Source: Plantago elongata
Lineage: Eukaryota; Streptophyta; Magnoliopsida; Lamiales; Plantaginaceae
Length of the DNA: 64,000 bases
Reading direction: 5' to 3'
Assembly: GCA_036897095.1 (NCBI GenBank)
Contig: JAYMSP010000169.1
Coordinates: forward strand, 1-64,000
Shown here: positions 25,999 to 39,800 of the stretch, in pieces
Layout: each line of letters opens with the position of its first letter
Numbering within the stretch: the stretch's first letter is position 1
Program-made: the position numbers and the translations under genes
Notes under the pieces: generated by a model
The model's input: the letters and a program-made list of their open reading frames with translations, nothing else
Told to the model about the DNA's origin: nothing
The model's database searches: none

Positions 25999-28977
25999 TC
26001 AACTGATGTTTGGAAAGATGCCAGAGAAGTTCGGAATTTTATCGACATGCTTCAGTGCACGCTCTGCGATCTGTCGTGTTCGATAATCTCCATGCTGGAA
26101 AGCATCTACAAGAGCTGTGCTTATATTAGGATCACCTGAAACTTCATACGCTATATCTTCACTTCTCAACAATCTTTCAACCGCCCACACGGCTCTCCTC
26201 CTTAGGCTATCTGTTCGCTTCTCCACAAGCACATCTAGTATCGGCTTCACTCCTTCGGCCTCCACCAAAATCTGAACACCCTCCTCAATAACGACGCCAT
26301 CATCCAACAACGTTGATAGAGCTGCAAGAGACCCTTCCACCACCTTCTCGTTTGTGTGATCCAAAAGTGCCACCAACTTGCCCACTGCCTGGCCTTCCAA
26401 GAGACAGAATGTCTCTCTCAACGAGCAAGTCCCACGGTGGACTCTGCATAGTCCGGTTATAACTGGTGGCTTGCTCAAACAAGGGAAAACCGATGCGCAA
26501 AATCCCGGGTTGGGAAACTCAGGTAATCTTGTCAAGTTTTTCGATTCTTGAGATAAGTTCTCTAAAGCAAGAGCTGATACCATTTGCACATTGTCGAGCC
26601 CGTTGGCTTGTAGAAGGTCTATGAAAAGTGCAGCAACATTGTGTTCACGGCAAAGCATGCGAGCCATACCAGACTCCTCTGATAAGGCAAATGTGATTCT
26701 CGCCAGAACCTTTACGAGACCATCCAGATACGGAGTCATGAACCGGGAACCTCTCAACTCCCCTTGACGAATCCTAACTATTAGGGAAATGAACACCTGG
26801 AATGCCCCTTCGTCTAGCATCTGTCTGGTCAAGCCCGCATCTCTCTCAGGGAGATCTGCTAAAAGCCCGACAGCTGCCGCTTGCTCTTCCGTTGTCCCAA
26901 CACCAACATTTTCAGTTATTACCCTGATTAAGCTGCCGAGTTGACCTGAGGTGCCGCGTAAGCAACTGGCTAGCTCCTGGCCCATATGAAGTGAAATGTT
27001 TTCCAACAGTTTTATTGACGCAACCCTCAGATCCCTCTGAGGTGCTTCAATGAACTGAACCAAACTTATAAGAGCACCAGAGCTTTTAATAGCGGAAACG
27101 ACACTAAACACAGTTGAAGGAGCACCTGTGAGCCCAACAAGGACTTGAAGAAGCTTAGATTCTATGGAGGGGCCAGTGTTGCTAATGAGATATAAAAAGT
27201 TGTGTACAATTTCCTCCGACACAAGAGTTCGGTGATCTGGTCCAACTGGGATCGAGTCAAAATCAGAGTCCGAGTTCACAACATTTGCGAGAATCGTAGC
27301 CGAAACTTCTTTCAGCTTTGTTGACAGTTGATTGGCTCCTACAGTGAAGAGATCCTTGACTAGAGGTGGAAGAATACCTGCCTCAATCAGGACCTTGGCA
27401 CTTGCCTCATCTGATGAGATTTGGTTTAAGGCTTTAAGAGCAGCCTCTCTTGACGGCATATCATTACTCTTCATCAGATTGATTAACGAGAAACCAGCCA
27501 TTCTAGCTACGTAGACTTTGACATCATTGTTCAAAACCAGTTCACCAAGAAATGCAGCCATGGATACTTTAGTGTCTGGAGAGCCTGATAAAATAAGAAA
27601 TGTTAGATTCATCTCAATGTTCAATCTCATGTACTTCAAATATGTTTCTTTTTACGAGTGAACATGAAAGAAAACAAACGGCATTTTCAGTATCTCCTAG
27701 GTTTGCTGAAATTATATCATTTTGTTCATACTTGTTTCTAAAGGCTAGGAGGTTACCATTTTTACTGGTACTTAAGCACCATGCGTGTATAACAGGATAA
27801 TTATATTTTCATACAAGTGTTTCTCCCTGAGAACTGATGGAACTCTTAACAGAAGAATATATCGAGGTTTAAGGGCGCACCTTCGAGGAGTAATGTTAGA
27901 AGAGGCTGCAATCTTCCACTCTCAGCCATTTGCCTCACGTTGTTCTCACATTGTGCGAGGTTGTCCAATGTTTTCTCAGCCTTCTCTACCGTTAAAACAT
28001 TTTCTGAGTTGCTGCTAGCCAGTCCTACTAAAATAAGGATAGCCCCATTATATGAACCAATTTTATCACATAATTTTTCCGATTTAGAGAGCTCATAGAG
28101 CAAAGAAACAGCTTCCTCTCTTTCTACGGGTAATCGCTCGGGAGATAAGAATTTCACCATTGTGCGAACTGTATCCCCTTCAGCAATTATATCCTGCAAA
28201 AAACAGATAAGTTAATAGTTACATGATTAAGTAACAACTAATAACTTGAACTGGAATCTATACCTAAACCATGTCTATCTATGGCTTAAATTCTTCCATA
28301 TCACTTTAGCCGTACATAGTAAATGCATGTGCCAAGTGATATGGATAAACTATAGCCATAAAGTCCATGTACAGCACAAAATTAAGATGCATAACCAACT
28401 ATCAACCTTTGACAACCTTATTATCAGAGTCTCCATCTACAACAATTCGAAGGGTTTCTAGAGCCTTGCATCGAACTTGGAGGCTAGGGCTCTTCAATAC
28501 ATCAACAATCAACGGTATCAGATCAGCATTGCGGATTAAAAGCCTATTTGACTGGTTTTTTAGGCAGAGGTACTGTACAAACTTCAACGACTGTAGTGCT
28601 TCATTCTCAGGACTCCCTGAGTTCAGTGATCTCCGAGCCATGTCAAGCTGAGCCGCTTCATTCCTCGCGTTCCATTCTTCGATCGTTCTCCGCAAAGCAA
28701 TACATGGGCTTAGTTCTGTGCTTTTTAACTCTCGCAATGTCAGCGGACAAACTGACCTTCTTTCATTCTCCCTGCACTCCATAAACCATTTCTCAATGGC
28801 TTCTCTTTCAAATGTTTGCCCGGTTTCTATGCTTACGGGGTCATGCATGATTTGTTTTGTTAAGGGGCATATGAATGAATCATAAATAGGTTCGAGCCGC
28901 AGTCTCTCCAAATGAACACTGTCCTCTGATTGACCACTGTAGTCATAGTTTCCATCCCAACTTCCAGTTCCAGCCAT
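25999..28977 (-). CDS. PUB44: U-box/armadillo-repeat E3 ubiquitin ligase, PUB43/44 (SAUL1) type
   Basis: Plant U-box E3 ligase; the Arabidopsis relative SAUL1/PUB44 is membrane-associated and suppresses premature senescence and immunity. Three exons: 28417-28977, 27881-28193, 25999-27584, giving 819 residues, close to the relative. Start MAGTGSWDGNYDYSG. U-box about residues 30-105: PIYDSFICPLTKQIMHDPVS, TGQTFEREAIEKWF, CPLTLRELKSTELSPCIALR. The rest is helical ARM repeats (for example GFSLINLMKSNDMPSREAAL and EGSLAALSTLLDDGVVIEEG), ending LKHVDKIPNFSGIFPNIS. The 5' UTR contains an intron of about 650 bp (donor near 29630). No frame damage. The gene name is assigned by similarity and by its neighbours. 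Confidence 0.93.
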
Positions 28978-30900
28978 GGATCAAAGTACCTACTAAGAAG
29001 GGCAAGCTCACATTGTTTCAAGATCTTTGCAGTTTACCAATTTAGAAAATGAAGTTATCCAATTGCATAACAAAACAACCTCAATGAGACAATGACCTCT
29101 ATGGCTGCTTGCTAGATGCAGGTAACATAAAAAGAAATACTCCACAAGTGCTAACAACAACATGAAAGGAAAATAATGTAAATTTTCGTTTCTGTAACAT
29201 CAAATCCAGCCTCAACAACTTTGTTTAGTTCCATATTTGAATAAGAAAATGTTCTCAAACCCCAGAACTCCGCGTCGAATCGAAACATTGCGGGATTTTT
29301 GGCAGAATAGATCTCTTCCTAAACTCAGCCTAGAAAACAATCAAACAGCCAATTGAAGTAGTTTCCAACAAGTGCCCATGAACATCAATCAGACAATCAC
29401 AAACTTTTCCTTTGTATTACCAAGTCAATGAATGAAACCTCAATTTCCCTAAAACAATCCCATTACAAAAAAGATTCTTACTTTCCACCATAACTCACAA
29501 TCCCACATGACATAAATCAAAGCTAAACCCAGCTCTAATCAGAATCACACTTGCAAAACACATCTAAGAAGCAACAAATCATTGACTTAACAAAAAAGAG
29601 GTAAAAAAAACCAAAAAAGGTCTCACCTTGGAGCAAAATCTTGAAGTCCAATCCCAAAACTATCTGTCAAGAAACAGAAATATCCCCACAATCAGCAGCT
29701 GAGATTTCTGTTGCTCCTCCTCCATGACCATGAATCTTGAATTGACATGTTTGCCCTGAGAGAGTTGGATGAATGAAAAGCAAACGATTTTGGCAGCTGT
29801 TGAAATCAAGAAAAGACAAAGAGAAGGAAAACAAGTAGACCTTTCGTTAATCATTCATACATATTGGACAGCAAAAATGATATATTAAAGGATTCTTTTT
29901 TATGAATGAAATGAAGGGAGTTGACTGACAGCCAATGGTCATTTACTGTAAACTGTAAGATGGATTTAGCATACAGCAGTAGAACTAAGTTGAATGATGT
30001 CTTTCAGCTTCATATGATGATGCAAGCAGTGACAATTTCTTGTTTTGTCCACTTGCCTTTCAATCACTCATTCATCACTTTAAATTTTAAAAGGATGATA
30101 ATCAAGACAACTATGGATTCAAATTCGGCTTATAACATGTGTAGATGTAGTTAGTCGTAGTAACTGATAACCTTACTTTCTCTTCTTTTAGAAATTTATA
30201 TATTCAAATTTAATCAAAATACACATCATGTTCCCCTTGTATCGTGACCTTACAGAACATTACATTGTTCGGATCAACCATTGTAGACTGATAAGTTTAC
30301 TTCACTAATATATACTTTGTGATATATTTTTTGCAATCATAACGATACTAAAAAATTTACCGGTTCATATCAATATTAATCCACGTAAAGATGAGTAAAA
30401 AGTATATAAATCAATATAGTTTGATGTATTGTGCAGTTTTGCGTGGTGAAGTATACGAATCAATATATGTGACACAAAACGAAAATAATGCATCGTCAAG
30501 ACTTGAGAGTACCCAGTAGAAGATATTTTTTAAATTTAAATAAAATAACTATTTTTAAAAAAAAAAGTTGTATATAAATTATCAGTGTTTAAATCTGAAT
30601 GCATGATAATTTGAGGGCGTTGATATAAGCACTAGTGACCGATAAGACATTTGATCAAATAATTGTATTAAAAAATATTACTTTTTATATTTTTCAAAGT
30701 GACTTACCTTTAAAAAAAAAACTTTTAATATATATTATATTTCAACTCACTAATTTAAATTATTAATTTCCACACACCTCTATCCAATGTATACTCCCTA
30801 AGTTTTCACCAACCACTAATAAATTTGAGTGACCTCTTTGTGCAAAAAAAAAAAAACTATATATTACTGAAGGGGTAAAAATGTCATAAGAATAAATTTT
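28978..30900. other. U-box gene leader intron, promoter and AT-rich spacer
   Basis: 28978-29625 is the likely 5' UTR intron and 29630-29860 the first leader exon. From 29890 to 30900 the sequence is AT-rich with no convincing exon. This is the divergent promoter region for the U-box gene (left) and the VMA22-like gene (right). Confidence 0.5.
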
Positions 30901-30973
30901 ACAGCAATAGGTGTGCTTCTTGTGTGATCTAGTTCTTGTTCTACTGCACAAATTCAACACCAGATTTTCAGTC

Positions 30974-32944
30974 ATGGAGACAATTGAAAATCCGATTGAA
31001 TCCACCGGAAAATTATATGAAGATGATGAAAAAATACTCGGCTTCTTGGACTCCATGGAAAATTATCTCACCCTTATGGATTCCTTATCTTCTGCTCTTC
31101 GCCAGGTGATTAATTATCAGTTACTTCCAAAAGATTCAATTTTTACTTCTTGCATTGGTAGATCTTATTGTCGAAATATAATCTGAAATTGGTTCATTGG
31201 GTGTATGAAAGATGTAATTTTTAGTTTGTTTTATGTGTATTAGTCTTGTGTGAGCTGATTTTATGAGTAGTACTGATTATAATCAAGTTTTTATGCTCGA
31301 TTTTGTATCTGTTTCCGTTTAGCTGTAATAGGTGCCTGTATAATGTAGGATTATGGTCAAGCTGTTATGCTAGCTGTTTCGAATTTTTTATTATAAGCAA
31401 GCAATTATGTTGGATTCGTTGATTGATTTTTAGCAATCTTTGTCTGGTTGCATAATGTAGGGGTGGTTTGAGTTGGCTAGCGCTCGGCATTCGATGGGCG
31501 CTTCTCGTGTCAACAGTGCCTTATTCGACCTCAAATCTCATCATGCTTCAATGACATTGCAAGTGAACAAGCATGGAGGTGCGTTTGATGCTTTAGTTTG
31601 AATCGGCTTTTTTGTGTAATATTAGTCTATGTGAAGTGAAATGACTTGAGAGCTTAGTATACGTAGAGTGGAGCAGGTTTGGATCTGACAGCTTGAGAAT
31701 TTTGGAGATTTGACAGCCTGAATTTTAGATCTCCCTGATTCGCAAAAAAGTGCGAGATAGTAGGCATCATGAATGAGTGGAGCTAATCAGGAGTGCAAAA
31801 AGCTTTGCCTTTCTGACTTATTAGTGTTTACGCTTCCAGGAAGCTCTAATGTCGACTCATATTTCACATTGTGTAAATGGACGTCTTCTGATGAACCTGA
31901 TGCCGAACTTGAGGACAAATTGCCCAGTGACAAGTCTGACAGTACACAACCACCTCAACATCATGGTACACACATCACTTCCTGTGCATTTGAGATTGTA
32001 GATTGATTGATGCTTTCCTTTTAGTCCAGACGAGGCAAAATGCAGAACATGTTAACTTCTGAAAAGTAGTATTCCAACTCTTACCCTGTCCGCCTTGTTT
32101 TTTTCGAAGAGAAGCTTTACTCAATTATTGGAGCAGCCTCATGATTCTTAATGAATTAAGCTTTATTTTTGTTGCACCGGATGTTTTGGTCCATAATTTT
32201 GGCTTTGTCAGAACTCAGAAGAAAACAAGCTTTTCAGTTCTCATTTAGCATTCACTTTTCTCAACACCTCACTATTTTTTTCCGTTTTTTCTTATTTAAA
32301 TCTTTTTTGGCATTTATATCTAGACGAAAATCAGGAGACAGTGGCAGAAAATGTTGGATCTCCAGTAAAGGTTGATAATCAAGTAAGTTTATGTTTTAAA
32401 TTTAGGATATCCATGGAAAACATGCAAAGTTGAATCTTAGTTATGATATTGAATTAGTACTCTATTATATATGCAGGCAGAAAAAGAAAGAATCAAGTCA
32501 CTCTCCATGTTCGGGAAGTTGGTCTCCCCTAAGCTCCGTGCTACCCAATCTTCATTCGAGAAAGGTATTATAGCACCTTCCATTTCCCCAACTTTCACAT
32601 ATTGCTACGACGAGTATATAAATTCATAGTCTGTGAATGAGATCTTGTCAAGATAAAAGTTAAGTGTCTATGATAGAGCCTTACTGCAACGTGGCAATAC
32701 ACACTATCATACTGCAATTCTGTATAAATCCGTACTGTTAGATGTTACATGGCTTTTCGACAAGTATCACCATGTTTTATGATTTGAAGCTCCCTCAGAT
32801 AACTCTTTTATGGAGAAATTTAACAGTGCTCGTGACCTTTACTGTTTAATAGCTCTAGAGATGCTGGTTCAGATATCAAATGTTCGAGCTTCGTTGCTGC
32901 GTGCCCATGATCAAGTAGAGAAGAACCTGAAGTCCACTGAATGA
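30974..32944 (+). CDS. VMA22/CCDC115-like V-ATPase assembly factor
   Basis: CCDC115/VMA22 proteins help assemble the V-ATPase Vo sector in the ER. Six exons: 30974-31105, 31461-31578, 31840-31965, 32324-32382, 32477-32564, 32853-32944; 204 residues. Start METIENPIESTGKLYEDDEK; an N-terminal helix with DSMENYLTLMDSLSSALRQ; the family's WFELASARHSMGASRVNSAL block across exon 2; an acidic, divergent middle (EPDAELEDKLPSDKSD); and a conserved C-terminal helix MFGKLVSPKLRATQSSFEKA, then LVQISNVRASLLRAHDQVEK. The length fits (human about 180). Function is by family similarity and is less certain than for other genes here; the homologous gene in Arabidopsis is annotated only as a coiled-coil protein, as I recall. 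Confidence 0.78.
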
Positions 32945-33822
32945 TTATTGCTCATCTGGTTTGGCTGCTGATTAGTTGTCATATACCCTACTGCCTAAGG
33001 TGGAATACTTACCACTCATTTTGCAGCATTAATTGCACAATCAGATTAGGCATTTCCCGATGCACCAGTACAAAATTAAAATTAAGAGCCTGCCTTCTCT
33101 TTGAGACCACGGAGAGACGATCTTCTCGCAGCAAAGAAGTATTAGTCCTTACTTGTGTTAGCTCAGAACTGAAACCATAGGCAAACTTCATCTGATGATT
33201 ACTTGTACTTGTGTGATCTATTCATTTTAGCTTAATCAGAACCTAGTGAATGGTTTTCTTCCCTTTTATGTCACTATAGGACTGTTTGGGATAAATTTTG
33301 AGTGGCCCTGTCTCAAGTGAAATTTAATTTTTTGTGTAAAAAAAGTTCGATTTGAGTGGGGAGTTGGCCGCTCAAGCGGTATAACAAACAGCCCCAGGTA
33401 CTTTCTATGTGTCACAATTGGTGGAGATGAGCATTAACTGATGAGAAATATTCCTTTGGCTGAGATGTTTATACATAAAATTTCTATAGGACGACAACAA
33501 AAATTTATTTCATAAATCAAAAACGGCAATCCAAGCACCAACCGATTGCCTCGGAATAGTTACATAACAGAAATAAGTCACATTCCAGTATACAATACAA
33601 CGAAGTCACGTTCCAGTACAAACAGCATATCAACAAACAAATATGGGTACCAAAAACCTCAACCTCCCTGAATATCCAAAGTCTAAAGAATCAGCACTCT
33701 CACCCTCAGTGGTATATACAGACACGGTATAACAACCAAATGCAAGAGCTTCTCATCATTCTTCGATCCTTATCTAGCTGTATGTCACTGATCACAATTG
33801 TAACTCATGAATAAGTACCCCG
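32945..33822. other. Convergent 3' flanks of VMA22-like and EH-domain genes
   Basis: 3' UTR material plus a small MITE-like element at 33279-33396. No gene seen. Confidence 0.5.
33279..33396. mobile_element. Small MITE-like element, about 118 bp
   Basis: The terminal inverted repeats read aggactgtttgggata at the left and tataacaaacagcccc at the right (13 of 16 positions pair). There is no coding capacity. TIRs of the gg.ctgtttg type occur in PIF/Harbinger- and hAT-derived MITEs. The target-site duplication is unclear, so I leave the superfamily open. Confidence 0.6.
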
Positions 33823-36800
33823 TTAGAAAGAACTCCAATTATCAGAACTTTTCTTTGGAGTCTCAGATGAGACCTTAAATGGGCCAGTGGAACCAAATGG
33901 ATCAGAGTCGTCAAATGAATAGTCCCTACTGTGATCGAAGCCTGCTGTGCTGTTTATGGAATCAAACCTACTTAAGTTACGGGGAGATGAGCTCTGATCT
34001 TGAGCACTAAAGGAATCGAATCCACCTGAGAAGTTGTCAAAAAAGAGATCTCTTGATGCCTCCATACTGTTTCTTGAAGGAGAATTGCCAGTCCTGGAGA
34101 GAGGACTACCAGAAACAGAATCCTCGAAAGTATATGGTTTGTTAAAGGAACTATCTGCTGAGGGGGAAGCAGTTCGATCTGGACTTGCAGTGAATTCATT
34201 TGACCCAAAGAAATACTTATCTTCAGCCTTTCCCTGCTCTGTGTCCTGCCAGAGAGATAATAACACCATGGGATTTTGTCAAATGTGCATATAACGGCAG
34301 CAACAAAAGTAAAGTAATTTAAACACCACAAATTAAAACTAAGTACACCAGAGATGGGAATTGTTAAAGACAACTTTGCATATAGAATAAAATAAACCAC
34401 AGAAACTGTGTTTGCCCATGAAATCTACGAAAATATCACCCAGCCCATGAAAATTTTCTTGTCCACCCTAATTAGAGCCCAGAAGGTGACAATTGCAATG
34501 ATCGACGTCCAGAGATTTCAAGGAAGAAGCAGTTGTGTATTGCAAGCAAATGTTCATGTCTACCCTAATTATAGCCCAGCAGGTGACAATTGCAAGGATC
34601 TACGTCCAGAGATTTCAAGAAGCAGCAATTGTAAAACATATACAACAGAATAAAGCTAACGTAATATCATATAGACCAACCTCAACTCAAATCATACACA
34701 AGCACGATATGAATGGACCATTCAGTAAAAAATGAATCATGGCATGTACAACCAACAGTGCTGCTAACCTTAGCACCAAAGCCCCAGACCGAATTAATAT
34801 CATCATTATTGTCAAAACTGCCCCATTCCGGTTCATCAAAGTTCCTGTGGTATCAAAAAGAAATCAGTAACCGAAGGAGATAGTTAGTACCAACAACTTT
34901 GATACAGATGGATGATAATGAGAAAAATGAAGTAACTAAAAAGGTCGGAACATGTGACAGCATATAAACCTGAGAGTCTCAGAATCCCCATCAGAATTTC
35001 TCCTGAAATGGTCCTCCGTATAATCCCGGGTTGGACTTTCATATGTTATTTGCGACCTTGGGCTTCCACGCGGACTTTTTGATTCATCTGCACTGAACAC
35101 TGATTCTGCATCGAAGGCACCAGCCCCTGAACTGAAGGGTTTTTCAAATGTAGCATCAGTATTTGACACTGTGTCAGGTGAAACACTAGCTGGAGAAGAA
35201 CTTTCTCTCTGGGCAGATGTTGGCTTAGAATTTGCAGGAACAACAACATCATGAGAAAACCCTGGTGTATTAGAAGGAAATGGTTAATGTCACTACACTG
35301 GGATGTTTAAAAATCAAGGAGAGGGGATGGGCAGAAGATAGCGAGAGATAAAAAGATGCTAAACCTTCATCATCAAACTTGTCCCAGTCTTCATCCCATA
35401 TAGCTGCAATCGCTGGGATGCCGGGATGCCAACCTTGAAAATTTACCATCGACACAACATCAGCAAGGAATTCCAAGTATAATACAAACATTACTCCAAG
35501 TAACGAAAACATCAAATGAAGTAAAATCACTTGCATAGTTAAGTCAGGTAGATAATATCTCCAGGAAAAATATGCCAGCGAACATGCATTTGTGAATTTT
35601 TTTAGCATAGCTGTGATCGAAAACTGGTGAAATACTTCCAGAATTTATACTCCATCCGTCCCAATACAAGGTCCCCTTTCCTATTTAGTTATTTTTCTCC
35701 ACGTTTGGTCCCCGCATCCCATTATCCATTATTTATTCACAAAGCACCAACTCACAGTATACAAGTAATATCCTATCTAACAACTGGCCCCGGCCCAATA
35801 GGGACTTCGAAGCACAACCGAAGGGGAGTACTTGCCTAGCTTAAACATACACAGTTACAGTTGCACTTCCTTAGTGAAGGTACAGCAGTAAACTAAATAA
35901 TGGAGAATGCAGGATAAACCAGGCAAACACCCACACTTAAAATACTACCTGGAGGCAGCTCGATTAACGCAGCTGACTTAATCTGAACATCATGTTTCTT
36001 GCAACGATCACCTAATGCCTTCAGTAGCTCCTCAAGATCTGACTGAATGCGATCAGCACGAACCTGGAAAAATCAGGAGCAATTAAGTATCCAACAACCC
36101 GATTAAATCTATGGTTTGTAAGATCTCCATATTCATCCTACTCTAGTAGTCTAGTTGCCATGTTTCACCTGAAGAATGCCATCTGCACTTCCACCCTGTT
36201 CCATTTTAATGATTGCTTGATGCAGCTCTGACTTCCTCTCCTAGAAACATGCAAAACACAAGTACTTCAATGGCAGAAAGAAAGTAATCATTCCATTGGG
36301 ACCCATTTCAAGTGAAAGAAAAGAAAGCTTAATTCCAGTCCAGGCTGCTGCTTTTTTAAGCTGTATTTGGAACTTGGCAAAGGAGCCTTGTCCAGAAGCA
36401 TATTTAAATACCAATGCAAAAATAGAATTCAATCAACATGATGAATAGCATAAGGTATGGGTGTGAGCCAAATGAAGGAAAATTGAAGAACAGTAACACT
36501 GCAACAGAAGTACACAGAATAACATAAGGTATGGGTAGCTGAGACTTGATGCCCAACCTATTCAGAGGAAGTTGCAGGCAAGGGATTGCTGTAACAATCT
36601 GACTGTGGTGTCAGAATGTAATCTGTTGGTTTTGGATAGCAATCTGGTGGCGCCTGGTCTCAGGAATACCATGGGTGGTTGTGAGGGGAATCGGAACAGG
36701 GGATTAGGTAGCTAAATAGGACACCCGTAGTTAGGAAGAAATGGACTCAAACGCTCATAAGATAGTTTTTCATAGTGACAATGGAGGAGGGATAGTAGTA

Positions 36801-39800
36801 AACTAGTAACAGGCAATTGCACTGGGATTAACGTAACATCGATAATGGAGCTCTCAAAGTGGCAGGGAAATAACTGCCAATATAGGCAGGATGAGGTTCT
36901 GGATAAAGGTGCAACTGGATAGTGACATTGACAGCAAGATGGAGATAGGACATGGTTCGGTAGTTCTGAAGATGGTTCGTGCAGAAGGGAGTGAAAGCAA
37001 AGGCTTCATGTGCAAGCAGCAAGAACAACAATTAAGGAGTGCATGTTATAAATTACCTGAACTTCACGAAATGAAGCTTCTTCAATTGTTAATTTTGAAT
37101 GGAGTTCTGCAACCTGCTTGTATCTCTCTTGATACTTCTTTTCTAGCGACTCAGCCTGGAAATAAAGTTATAATTGTATATGTCAGAGTAATGAATTGCA
37201 TTCAGAATCATGATAATTCGAGGCAGAACCGTAATCTTCAAGGTGTACCTCAGCCTTGTCTGCCCTGGCCCTTTCTGTAATTTCATTGAGTCGATTATCA
37301 CATCTACTTTTGTACAGAACCTGCAAGCAAATGTTGGCCAAAATGATAAAGTCAGTAAAGAAACCACGGAATATCATTCATGGCTACTTGATTACTTTTA
37401 GCATGCTACAGTAAAGTTAGTTCTGATGACACACCTGCTTACTTGTATATATTGAAATGATGTTATCATGGAATAGAAAAATACTTGTACTTCATTAAGC
37501 TGTTAACTTACAAGGTCTTGCATTTTTGTTCGATAGAATTCAAGCTTCTCCCTGGAATCCAGAAGCACATTCTCGTTGTTCTCAACCTTCAATTGGTCAA
37601 CAGAACAGAACAGCATCAATGTCGTCCATAAGCAATAAAAATAATGAACGGATACCATTTAGAAATCGAAATATGGAAAATGAAATTTCTCATGTCCCAG
37701 AAAAGATTGAGGGGACTAATAATGATAATCCTTTTTGCCACATAAGTTATAAATTAGCTACATAGTTCCCCAACCAAGTGAACGACTCGATGAAAACTGC
37801 AGCTGAACAGCATATGGCTCAATTATCAAATATAACTTTGTTTGCGTAATTAAGGTAATGACTATGGAATATGATATTCCAACCAACAAGTTGATCAGCC
37901 AACCCAAAGAACAACATTCAGGTTTATTACTTTACGTGGCAACATTTCACTATCTGTTGCATAAATAAAAATGTTCTACCAGGAAACTATGTTTCGTATA
38001 TAGAATTAAAGCTTAGCAAAAAACCACTCTTTTGGATGAATGTTACATACATATAGCCTGGACAATGAAATAAACATTCATAGAGAGAAAAGATGGAAAC
38101 AGGCACCAAAAGGTAAACTACCTTTTCATTGACTTCTGAGACCTCTGGGCCCTTAGCTTCCACAGAGTTCCGCTCCCCATTACTTAAATGATTGGCATGA
38201 GAATTATCCATCCCAGGAACCATCACATTTTGTTGATTCATTTGCATTGAGCCATCAGCCTGAGGGAATTTCGGCTGAATATGAGGCCTTGGGCCAGCAG
38301 GTGTCATCGGCCGGCCACCAGGTAGATTTTGTTGCGGTCTTATACCTAGATGTCAAGGCAAGAATAAGCATTTGACTTGACAGACCGTGTATAAAAAACA
38401 TAAATACTTTAGGCACAGATCAGTACCAGCCGCGGTGCCCCATCCCATCCCATATCCAGAGGGAGGGCCTGCAAGAGATAATAGAGTCTCATCGAGCATG
38501 ACACTATTGGGTAGTGTTGATGGAAGTTCACGTCCTTCCCTGTATTTCTCCATTAGGTAAAGGGCAATGCAGAATTCCCTCAAAGAAAGCATGCTATCAC
38601 TGTCTTGGTCTGACAAATCCCAGACCTTCTTTAAGATCTCTGCAAAACGTCAATTTTAAAAAAAAAAACAAAAGGCCACAATGCAAGTAGCAAGTGTTTT
38701 TTGGCACAGAAAGATAAATGCACTTGCCGAACATGCGGGTTTTCTGGCATATTTAACATACATGAATAACACGAACTAATACAAGAAATAAGATGGAATA
38801 CCTATTGGTAGTTTCCAGCTCAAGAATAGGTTACGGGCCTCCAGACCAGTAATTTTCCCATCTCTATCCTTGTCTACTTCCATAAACACTTTTGCATATT
38901 TTTGAATGCCAGCACGTGTCATTTTTGGCCAAGGAGTTTGAGATTGCTCTGACGTAGAAGTGCCTAGACCAGCTGGAATTGCAGGTGATGAGACAGCAGA
39001 TGTAATTTGATTAGGAACCTGCTGGTTAGGCTTTGGCGCAGCTGTCGTCTGCGGGGGCTGAACCCTAGCAGACGGTTTCAAGACAGTGCTCTGTAAAGCT
39101 TCAAAAGGGTCAGCCTGATTAGCAGAAGGTTGGGGAGTGGAAGCCACTGGTACAATTGAAGTAGACATAGCTATACTGCTTGCAGGGTGATGTGGTGCGG
39201 AAGACACTTGTTGGGGTGAAGAACGGTTGGCAGAGAACACATCACCTCCAAACATTGCATCCGATAGAGACCTATTTGTTGTGGTAGCATATCCTTTAGG
39301 ATCATTAGCAATTATTGAGGGAGATGGTGAGATTGTGTTCTGGGGATCTGGAGTGACCGACAGTATAGATGGAGTGGGTCCTCTGTTTAGGACTTGTGAT
39401 ACAGGTGCAGGAGGGGCAAACTGCTGGTTCATATTTGCATTAGATGCTGCCGGTCCAAATTGCTGGTTCAATCCTGTACTTGGACGTTGTACCTGGCCAA
39501 ACTGCTGGTTCAAGCCCATAGTTGAAGAGCCGCCTATTCCATACTGCTGATTCATCACTGTGCTTGGAGTTCGAACTTGACCGGATTGCTGGTTTGTACT
39601 CAAAGGTTGTGCTGGTCTAAACTGCTGATTCATGCCAGCACTGGAAGGTGAAGGAGTCAGACCAAACTGTGGATTGACACCTGCAGGTGACGGGGTCTGG
39701 CCTCTGAATCCATAGTTTTGAGGAGGTGCTTGAGTAGGTGCACCCATTCTTGGTGAAGGCGCAGCACCCGCCATATTTGGTTGTGGCCCAGGTGTGTTAG

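Noticed and set aside
39227-39550. 107-codon plus-strand frame
   Set aside because: Antisense shadow of the repetitive EH1 linker.
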